This document shows positions 6,659 through 13,462 of a DNA stretch of 13,462 nucleotides, in pieces. Within the stretch, counting starts at the first letter, position 1; every line of letters begins with the position of its first letter. The position numbers were made by a program, and so were the translations under genes. This DNA comes from Monoraphidium neglectum. Its lineage: Eukaryota > Chlorophyta > Chlorophyceae > Sphaeropleales > Selenastraceae. Location of the stretch: positions 3,090-16,551 of the forward strand of contig NW_014012444.1 of the NCBI RefSeq assembly GCF_000611645.1. Reading direction: 5' to 3'. Under the pieces are notes generated by a model. That model searched no databases, was not told where the DNA came from, and was given only the letters and a program-made list of their open reading frames with translations.

Positions 6659-7970
6659 GATTGTCTCGTGTGAACGCCAAGTGGCTCACGGATCATCAAG
6701 GCCTGAGATCGAAAGTCGGTCATCCATTGCGGACCAGATCGGGTAGCCAAACCACTGGGATGTGCATCGTATGGACCCCGTCTCGTGTCTGTGTTTGTTG
6801 GTGACAAACGGGCATGGGATGACAGCAAAGTAACCGACCGTGAGGTGGACTCGTATTTGCGGCGGTGAACCTGTGACATGCAACGGAGTGTGAGCATGCT
6901 TGACGGCAAGGATCAACACATGCTTGCACGTACAAACACCCGCCGAGTATCAGGGTGTGCTTGGCGCGTGGGTGCTGGTGGTGATGTGCCCCTGGGGGGG
7001 GGGTTGGGGGTTGGGGGCACACTCCTGGTAACCGAGCGAGGTACAAGATCAGGGTCGAGCCTCCGCAGCACCAAGGTTACACATCAGGCATGAGAGAATT
7101 GTAGGTACAAATGCATGCCTGACCCAAACCAGGGGGCGGTCGATGGGCGCAGTGAGGCGGCGCAACGCGAGGGGGAAACCTCAGCGCCTGCCCTCCCCTG
7201 CGGCGGAAGGGAGGGAGAGTGCCAAGGTTGTGCCTACAGGCTGCGCGGGAGGAGGCGTCAGCGCGAGAATAAAGCCTTGGGGGGGCGCGACACCCACACA
7301 ATGCAGTACATCGCGCGCGAGCGGGGTTCTTGGGGCCAACTTGAGGGCTGCGCAACCTGTCCGCCAGGAGCAGCGAGGCAAAGGGGGGCCTGGCGGGCCG
7401 GCGGGGGATCAGGTATATGCCTGCATATAATGGGGGGCACAGGGGCCCCAGCGGATTAGGCAAGGTGGGCGTGTCGGCAAAGATCACGCGAAGCAGGACC
7501 GCGGTGCACTGCGCGAGAGGAGGCGTCCCCGTGTGAAAAGAGTGACGGGCGATGCCGCATAGGTACCAGAAGAAGGGACACGCCCTGGGTGCCTGCTCAG
7601 CCGCCCTCATCACTCAGGAGCTGAGTGCTTCGCTCAGCCTCAAGCATATGCAGACTACCTGAGGATGTGTAAGGAACAAATATTCATGCGGGCAGGTGGA
7701 CGCCGCCGGGCGGGCTGCTGCGCAAAACACATCTGCTCAACAGCGGCGCACCAATGTCCTCGTAGCCGTCAGCGCGCGTGGACGACAGCGTTGTTTAAGC
7801 TCCTAAAAGAAACACTTGTTGTGGCTCTTCCGTCAGGGGTGCCTCACTGATGCAGTTCGTTGGTGCGCTATACAACTGGCAGCGGCACTCTGCATTCAAG
7901 CTGTGCTGACAATTGGAGGCAGGCGTTGCGCCGTTCAAGTATAGATTTATCCATGTTGTGGCAGCATAAT
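6659..7970. other. Upstream of the fucosyltransferase gene; no gene supported
   Basis: The left part should hold the fucosyltransferase promoter and 5' UTR (minus strand). A G-rich tract lies at 6994-7017. About 7100-7610 is noticeably GC-rich and carries a 177-codon open frame from ATG 7610 (minus), rich in Pro/Arg/Ala without a recognisable domain. The perfect dyad TATATGC-CT-GCATATA is at 7414-7429. CACTCAG (7611-7617) pairs with CTGAGTG (7621-7627) over a 3-nt loop. A lone + strand TGTAA at 7668-7672 has no gene attached to it. Confidence 0.45.
6985..7021 (+). other. G-quadruplex-prone tract inside an inverted repeat
   Basis: Ten Gs (6994-7003), TT, five Gs (7006-7010), TT, five Gs (7013-7017) supply four G-runs with very short loops on the + strand. 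The outer bases TGTGCCCC (6985-6992) are complementary to GGGGCACA (7014-7021), so a hairpin competes with the quadruplex. The tract lies about 335-360 nt upstream of the fucosyltransferase ATG, on the strand opposite its coding strand. Confidence 0.6.
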
Positions 7971-7974
7971 AAAA

Positions 7975-8515
7975 TTGCAGTGCTGTTCAGCTCTCGTTTG
8001 CACCAGAACAGCACTCCCAGTGGACCTACATGCATCGCGCGCTCAGCGAGGGTCACCCACAAATTTCTAGTTTGGGATGCACGAAGAGCCCCTGTTATGT
8101 TGCAGCAAGAAGCATGTACTTTTCTATGTGATGAGCAGTGACGGAAAAATCAGAAAGCAGCGTTGCAGTGGCTGCGGAGTAACGCCCACGCTCATGGGGG
8201 GCACCTGTGCATTGCGGGTTGGGGTATCGGACCCACAAGTCAGGTTTGGCATGCACGGAGAGCCCCAGCCCCGGCGCGGCAGGTGATGAAAACAATCACA
8301 TGTGTTGAGTTTGATAGCAAGCTCGAACAGCAGCGCTGCAGTGGCTGCGAGCGATGCCCACACTCATGGGGGGCACGCGTACAGCGCTGGTTTGGTCACA
8401 GAGATCCACAAGATTGATCATACGCATGCACAGAAAGCCCCAACCCTTGCGTAGCAAGCAATATTTACTAAATATTTCAGCATATACTTTCATGGTGTGG
8501 TGGGCAGTGACAGCA
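7975..8515. repeat. Three-unit degenerate tandem repeat, period 174-175 bp
   Basis: The anchor ATGCACRRARAGCCCC recurs at 8077-8092, 8251-8266 and 8426-8441, spacings of 174 and 175 bp. Other parts recur in order. The unit start TTGCAGTG/GCAGCGYTGCAGTGGCTGCG is at about 7975, 8157 and 8330. CTCATGGGGGGCAC is at about 8190 and 8365. A (A/T)CCCACAA-like element precedes each anchor. The tails of units 1 and 3 both end in a GCAGTGAC motif. Units have diverged by substitutions and small indels; unit 3 contains an AT-rich palindrome (8460-8476). No continuous protein frame runs through the units, so it looks like non-coding satellite-type DNA rather than a coding repeat. Confidence 0.75.
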
Positions 8516-9028
8516 ATCTTCGGGCAGGGGCTTGTTTGCGCCAGGTTTGCGCCGCGCAACAAGGCTGGAGATCCGCGGCACGTTGTGGTGGTGCAGCAGC
8601 GAAGGAGGGGGCCCAAAAAATTGATTGCGCAATCCTGTGTATGTGGCATAAAAACATCTGGTGCATATTTGCAGCAGCACTTTGAGGTAGCGTTCTGCGC
8701 CGATCAGCTGAGGCAAAGGCAAAGGATTTTACCCCCGGGCACCGGATCAAGCAACGCGATGTGTTTTCACAGTTTTGAGGGTGATACGTGGTTACTACGA
8801 TTGAAACATGCGGAAACGCTTCTCGGCCAGTTTTGTGCCGTGCTGCCGTAGCCCATCTCCAGCCAACCATTTCAGCAGCCGCGCACCTGAAATCATAAAA
8901 GCTTCGAGGTCGAAGGCCCTCGAGCCACCTAGATACAGTTCTTGAATATATCTTTTTCTATCTGGTACAAGCTGCAACCTCCCTCTCGCTTGGTCACGAG
9001 GGGTCCCTCCCTCACACCCCCACCCACT
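8516..9028. other. Intergenic, nothing recognised
   Basis: Open frames here (up to 165 codons on +, 126 on -) lack domains. A short minus-strand string, VSIVVTTYH, superficially recalls GT2 glycosyltransferases but has no continuation. The palindrome CTTCGA-GG-TCGAAG lies near 8902-8915. Confidence 0.4.
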
Positions 9029-9099
9029 TGTGTGCTATCAGTGTGCTGGGGACAGGCACTGATAGCACACAGGGTTTACCCCACTGATAAATGTTATCA
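9029..9099. repeat. 15-bp perfect inverted repeat with adjacent dyad
   Basis: TGTGTGCTATCAGTG (9029-9043) is perfectly complementary to CACTGATAGCACACA (9057-9071), with a 13-nt loop. Fourteen bases after the right arm, CACTGATA appears again (9082-9089), followed by the dyad TGATAA-ATG-TTATCA (9085-9099). The stem is long enough to be significant. It could be a foldback or MITE remnant, a small structured RNA, or a replication or protein-binding dyad. No coding frame spans it. Confidence 0.7.
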
Positions 9100-10560
9100 A
9101 CTCAACTATGCAGGTTGATGCGGTAGCAGCGAAGGCTCGTGGCCTGAAAGTCTCTGCAACGGGCCATAGCTGCTGCACAATAGTATGCGGTCAAGATACG
9201 GTATTGTCTCGGCATGACAGCCGTCCGCGTGATATTGCTGCTGGATCTACCATCCTGCATGTTGTTCTCACTCAGATGTTTTATCAGATCATGACACTTT
9301 TTAAGCAATTGCTGTCTTTGTTTCATCACTAGCAAATAACCTTGCGTTGCTTGCTGCTCATCGCCGACCACACACACGCCCGACAGCAACGTTTGCAGGA
9401 AACTAGACATGCGCGCGTGTTCTTGAAGTGGATGGTTGGGCCTTGTGCTGGGCATTCCTGCGTACAGGTCAGCCAGTGGCACAAATGCCATGTCCTTTAT
9501 GTCCCTGGATCCATCGCTGCCATGTGTCCGTACATCGCTAGTGAGGGCGGGGGTCGGAAAATGCTTGGGCTATGTGATCAAGTGGGACCCGCGCACATGC
9601 AGTAAGGGTTGACATCCAAAGGTTGTGTACTTCTGCACCCTCGGAAAATTTCATGTGATTGGCACACCTCATATTTGCTGCAATTGCAATCGTGCCAATG
9701 TCATGCCAGCGCTTTGAGCAGCATGACCACGCACTCTGCAGCTTGAACTGCCAGGAAGCCGCTCTCAATTGCCCACTGCTCACCCTCGCGACAATGGCTC
9801 ATGTACACAACCTGCACAGTGCCACTGAGCACTCTTATGACTCCTAAACTTTGTCCCTCCTGTGTGTTATGTTAGAAAATTTCAGCAAAGAAAAACCACC
9901 GGCTGGTGAGAGAAAACTTCATACAGCCAGGTGTTGATGATAATGATCTAGACAATATGTACACATGTACCTGTCGTCACCCATACTGATGGTTGTGCGC
10001 ATTGCGAATCATGTGCATTTTGCTGTGAGGAGCAGTTTTGTGGGGTAATTTTGGCGTTGCACTAAGAAAGTATTTTCACCAATATGATGGTATGAATATG
10101 TCATCACCACTGTAGAGGATAGATTTCGACGGTAATGTGATGCGGTACGCTGTATTACACAGCCTACCAACGACCCAAGATGGGCCCGAGAGCAGCACGG
10201 GCAGGTTGACTGGTACAGCCTGCACTCTTTACCAGGGGGTTGATGTGACAGCTTGCTCTCGCAGTTGAAACGTGCTGTGCAGAGATGTTGTCACAGTGTG
10301 CCCAAGTTTTGCATGTTGTCATCGTGAGTGATGGGGATGGAAATGCTGATTGGCCACGAATCGCATGACGGCGGACTGGGCAAGCTGGTGTTCAGGGAGG
10401 CATAGCCCCATTGGCTTGATGTCAAAGGTGGCTCCAGGAAAATGAAACCTGCTGTAATTTAGGTGCAGTAGTGTTGTGCGCAATGCTGGCCAAAGTACTT
10501 GCGTAGCAGATTTTAGTTTATGGGTTGGATGGGGCGTTGGCACGTGAAGTGTTGGCCCGC
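9100..10560. other. Intergenic, moderate GC, no gene supported
   Basis: Minus-strand frames at 9102-9569 (opens after a TAG at about 9572; ATG at 9491), 9538-9783 and 10319-10560 read somewhat protein-like but match no family known to me. They lack the high third-position GC of the window's sure genes. Lengths of 70-155 codons are expected by chance in several kb of roughly 50% GC DNA. No tRNA or other RNA gene was recognised. Confidence 0.4.
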
Positions 10561-10564
10561 CCAG

Positions 10565-10628
10565 CTGTCAAAGTGCGTCTCTTATCAACTTGACAGTCAA
10601 AGGACCGCCCGGCTATCTGATAAGGCAC
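10565..10628. repeat. Interleaved inverted repeats (pseudoknot-like topology)
   Basis: CTGTCAA (10565-10571) pairs with TTGACAG (10590-10596). GTGC (10573-10576) plus CTTATCA (10581-10587) pair with TGATAAG (10618-10624) plus GCAC (10625-10628). The second stem's left arm lies inside the first stem's loop and its right arm outside, so both could form at once as an H-type pseudoknot. The segment also carries direct near-repeats (CCGCCC-AGCT / CCGCCC-GGCT and GTCAAAG twice), hinting at local duplication. Confidence 0.45.
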
Positions 10629-11517
10629 AGTTCGCAGACATGAAAGTGCGTACGAATTGCTAATCTTTGTGACCGTGCTGCCACACCCAGCAGGATAACG
10701 TCGCCCTCAAGCGAGGTGCCATGGTTTTGAGCAAACTGCAATGCACTTTTGGAGGAACAACACAGCTCAAAGCGAAATGCTGCACATGGGTTTGTTTCTT
10801 GTGTTGCCCTTCTGAGCGCCAAGCAATGCTCACACACCTCTACCGAAGGGGTTGCACTGAGTCCATGCAAATAGTTAATTGCATGCAGATGTTGGAACCA
10901 TCACACCTCTTCGAACACACACTCCTCACAATCGAATCAAGTAATGAAATTAACATTTGGACCACGTATGACTGGCATGCCTAGGAAGCAAGAGGGAATA
11001 GCACAAGGCCATGTCCCAAGTCCCATTGGTGGGCGCAGTCACGGTGTCATCAGAGGACGTTTGGGCCTTGTTACCACAATGTGTGGGGGGCTTCTCCCAC
11101 GTCCCACCTTGCCCTCTTTTTGAAATTTGTTTTACCACCACCATCATCTCCAATGCTGATACATAGGGCCACTACCGTCAAGGGGCAGCACTGATGACCC
11201 TGCGGTGTGCACGACGCATCCAACCCATGCACCCAGTCCCTGTTGGGCGCTGGTGTGCTTGATTGCAGCCACAAGAACCAAGAGGTTTGCCGCCGGCAGC
11301 ACGAGCACTATTTGTGCTGCACATCGTAAGATCACCGGCGATGGTGCAGTGCTTGCCATTCAGTGTAGCAGCCAAAATCAACACCAAGGATAGACGTCAT
11401 GTTTCATATAATTAGTGTGCGGCATCACCATCTTTGAAGAACTGATCTCGCGATCTGCCCACGTCTTATGTGCGGGTGTTGCGTGAAACAACGAGCGTGC
11501 AGCTCTTTTGTTGTGAA
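10629..11517. other. Intergenic, nothing firm
   Basis: The minus-strand frames 10613-10905 (Cys-rich, with two CxxC pairs) and 11144-11359 (hydrophobic N terminus after ATG) are unassigned and within chance length. The region ends at the SYF1 promoter. Confidence 0.35.
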
Positions 11518-11621
11518 TCTAGATTGATTAATATATTGCAGGTGCGTCTGCAGAGGACGTAGAACACTAAGGCGCAGCGCGCGCGCCGCCGCTGCGCGGC
11601 CCAGGCCCGGACGGCTGCGCA
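11518..11621 (+). promoter_or_regulatory. AT-rich element and GC-rich leader before SYF1
   Basis: An AT-rich run, TTGATTAATATATTG (about 11524-11538), lies about 85-98 nt before the SYF1 ATG and is followed at once by very GC-rich sequence. It may serve as a core promoter element. Alternatively ATATATTGCAG|GTGCG could be a 3' splice site of a 5'-UTR intron. The sharp composition change marks the boundary between the gene-poor gap and the SYF1 locus. Confidence 0.35.
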
Positions 11622-13450
11622 ATGGCGGCCGTCGTGGCGAGCAAGGCGCAGCTCAGCGCGCTGGAGGAGCTGATGCCGACGGATGACGACCTCCTGTACG
11701 AGGAGGAGCTGCTGCGCAACCCCTACAGCCTCAAGATGTGGTGGCGCTACATCCAGGCGCGCACCGATGCGTCGGCGCGGCGGCGGTACGTCCTGTACGA
11801 GCGCGCCCTCAAGGCGTTGCCAGGCAGCTACAAGGTGGGGACCTTGCTTAGGGGGGTGGGTGTATGCCCCATGGGCCCTCAGCCGGGCGGCTGGCGCAGC
11901 CCGGATTGCAAAACTCCCCCCGAGGCGCACGCATAGAGCGCGCAACCCAGGCCGCCAGACCCCTCGCGGACCCTGCCCGACGCACAAAAACACCTCACAA
12001 ACCTACTTGCGCCCCTCATCGGCCCCCACGCACCCCTCCCCGCCAGCGCTAACTCTCAGCCCCCCCTGCCGTCCGAAAATGTGGGGGCGAACGTCAGTTG
12101 CAGTCGAGGCGGGGTGCAACGTCACGCCTGGGCGCCACACACACACACACACACACACATGCGCGCGCGCGCGCATGCACAAATGCACATGCACACAAAA
12201 TGCACATGGCAATCCACGTGTACACTGTCTCACTGCACACCACCGCAAACGTCACCTGCGCACATGTCCGCCTGCGCCACGCGCACGTCCCCTCGCACGC
12301 GCACGCGCGCCGCAGCTGTGGGCTGCATACCTGGCCGAGCGCCGCCTGGCGGTCCGCGGCAGCCGCCCCGACCACCCGTCGCGCGCCGCGCTGCGCAACA
12401 CGTACGAGCGCGCGCTGGTGTCCATGCACAAGATGCCGCGCGTGTGGCTGGACTACCTGGAGCTGCTGCTGGAGGGCGGCGGCGTGACGGGCACGCGCCG
12501 CGCCTTTGACCGCGCGCTGGCAGCGCTGCCCATCACGCAGCACGACCGCGTGTGGGTGCTGTTCCTGGTGAGTGGGCCAGGAGGCAATAGGATAAGGGAA
12601 GGGGCATGTCATGGGTGGTGCTGGGGCTCCGTTGGTTAACTGGGTGTGGGGCAGGTCCGGGATGGTGCGGCGCCACAACAAGGCAGCTGGTGTAGCAGAG
12701 TGGTGGCCGGTCCAGGAAGGAGCAGCCTGCCACGGCAGCAGCCCTGCGCGCCCCAGCAGCTGGCGCGCTCGCCCAGGCACACACGCACGCCCACACGCAG
12801 ACGTGCCGCCGCGGTCGCCCCTGCCGCCCCCTTGCGCAGCGCTTTGTGGGTGAGCCGGGCATGCCTGTTGAGACGTCCCTGCGGGTGTACCGCCGCTACC
12901 TCCAGCTGGAGCCCGGCCACGTGGAGGAGCTCATAGCGTACTGCAGGTCAGGGCAGATGGCGGCCTGATGGGGACCCGGGCGGATGGGGAGCCGGGCCGG
13001 GCTTGGCAGGGGAACAGGCACTGGAAAAAGTGTGGGGGGTTTGAGGGGGATGGGGGTCGGGGTGTCAAGAGACGGGACGGCAGGGGGCGCAGAGGAAGCA
13101 GGTAGGGCTGTGACGTGAGCGGTTTGTGGGTTGATCCCAGCAGTCAGCGGTCATCAGCTGGGGCCCGTGGGCAGGCGGCAGGCGTGGCCACGAGGAGCGG
13201 CGCCGCGCAGGCAGTCGCAAAAACAGCAGCCGCGTGCCTGCCGGTTTTCAAGGGTTTGCGGCCGCGGACCCTTTCCTCTCACCCACACACCAAACACCAC
13301 CCCGACACCCCCAGGGCTCACGAGCTGTGGGGCGAGGTGGCGTCGCGGCTGGCGGCGGTGCTGAACGACGACACTTTCCGCTCCCTGGAGGGCAAGAGCA
13401 AGCACCAGCTGTGGCTGGAGCTCTGCGACACCGTCACACGCCACCCCAAG
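11622..13450 (+). CDS. SYF1: SYF1/XAB2 pre-mRNA splicing factor, 5' part (exons 1-4)
   Basis: Exons are 11622-11834, 12316-12567, 12840-12946 and 13315-13450, with intron 4 starting at 13451, so the gene leaves the window. Junctions (AAG|GTGGGG; CGCAG|CTG; CTG|GTGAGT; GCAG|CGC; AG|GTCAGG; CCAG|GGC) give 236 continuous residues. The text follows animal and plant SYF1/XAB2 closely: EEELLRNPYSLKMWWRYI, then LPGSYKLWAAYL across exons 1-2, MHKMPRVWLDYLELL, TRRAFDRALAALPITQHDRVW, LRVYRRYLQLEPGHVEELI, and GKSKHQLWLELCD in exon 4. These are the first HAT (half-a-TPR) helical repeats. SYF1 is a scaffold of the NineTeen/Prp19-associated complex in the spliceosome and, as XAB2, is also tied to transcription-coupled repair. 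The full-length protein is usually about 850-930 aa, so roughly a quarter is present. Codon third positions are almost all G or C. Confidence 0.95.
11835..12315 (+). other. SYF1 intron 1
   Basis: This 481-nt phase-0 intron has donor AAG|GTGGGG and acceptor CGCCGCAG. It has a C-rich 3' half and contains the CA/CG dinucleotide tract listed separately. Confidence 0.85.
12136..12181. repeat. (CA)12-(GC)7 alternating purine-pyrimidine microsatellite
   Basis: CA repeats 12 times (12136-12159), then T and seven GC units (12161-12174), then ATGCACA. Strict pyrimidine-purine alternation holds for 46 bp without a break. CAT-(GC)7-ATG (12158-12177) is a perfect 20-bp palindrome. Alternating CA/CG is the classic Z-DNA-forming composition. 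It lies within SYF1 intron 1 and is likely length-variable. Confidence 0.9.
12568..12839 (+). other. SYF1 intron 2
   Basis: This 272-nt phase-0 intron has the consensus donor CTG|GTGAGT and acceptor TTGCGCAG. Splicing joins HDRVWVLFL to RFVGEPG, as in SYF1 homologues (WxLYLRF). Confidence 0.85.
12947..13314 (+). other. SYF1 intron 3
   Basis: This 368-nt intron has donor AG|GTCAGG and acceptor CACCCCCAG|GG. It splits an Arg codon (AG|G), the only non-phase-0 junction in the window. The 5' half is G-rich and the 3' end C-rich. Confidence 0.85.
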
Positions 13451-13462
13451 GTGGGGCGGGGG

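Noticed and set aside
7077..7610. 177-codon minus-strand ORF in GC-rich sequence
   Set aside because: Pro/Arg/Ala-rich composition follows from GC content, where stops are rare. No domain, signal peptide or splice support.
7975..8515. CRISPR array
   Set aside because: The repeats are about 175 bp, diverged and contiguous, without short identical repeats and unique spacers, in a eukaryotic context.
8490..8870. Minus-strand VSIVVTTYH resembling the start of a GT2 glycosyltransferase
   Set aside because: Only nine residues match. The expected DDGS and later motifs are absent and the rest of the frame is not protein-like.
9102..9569. Protein-like minus-strand frame (ATG at 9491)
   Set aside because: It reads plausibly and opens just after a TAG that could be a splice acceptor, but no family is recognised. 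Third-position GC is low and the length is within chance, so it is not called as a gene.
9932..9990. Possible box C/D snoRNA (TTGATGA ... CTGA)
   Set aside because: The boxes are imperfect, no terminal stem was found, and short motifs like these recur by chance.
12094..12780. Long minus-strand and alternative + strand ORFs across SYF1 exon 2 and its introns
   Set aside because: They are shadows of GC-rich coding sequence. The SYF1 exons have homologue-like sequence and matching splice sites.
1..13462. tRNA, rRNA and spliceosomal snRNA genes
   Set aside because: No T-loop with matching acceptor stem and no recognisable U1, U2, U4, U5, U6 or 5S sequence was seen on a visual scan of both strands; a covariance-model scan would be more sensitive.

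Overview
The window looks like nuclear DNA of a green alga (Chlorophyta). This rests on GC-rich coding sequence, introns of about 90-480 nt with GT..AG borders, and TGTAA, the usual green-algal poly(A) signal, downstream of all three genes whose 3' ends lie in the window. The species cannot be named from sequence alone.

Layout. (1) At 535-1512 (+) is an intronless type II membrane protein with a P-loop sulfotransferase-like domain. (2) At 3206-4531 (+) is an intronless type II membrane protein with an FkbM-family methyltransferase domain on an Ala/Pro-rich stem. (3) At 6658-5077 (-), tail-to-tail with the methyltransferase, is a three-exon GT10 (alpha-1,3/4-fucosyltransferase family) gene, again type II membrane. 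(4) From 7 kb to 11.6 kb no gene could be supported. This stretch holds a three-unit 174-175 bp tandem repeat, a G-rich tract, a strong 15-bp hairpin and an interleaved inverted-repeat element. (5) From 11622 to the right edge are the first four exons of SYF1/XAB2, a HAT-repeat pre-mRNA splicing factor. The gene runs off the window.

The main biological point is that three consecutive genes encode proteins with the same topology: short cytosolic tail, one membrane anchor, stem, and lumenal domain with N-glycosylation sequons. Their domains would fucosylate, methylate and sulfate. This looks like a Golgi glycan-decoration neighbourhood, with SYF1 as a housekeeping gene beyond a compositionally different gene-poor gap. 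Joint function is inference; the individual domain calls are well supported except that the sulfotransferase is divergent.
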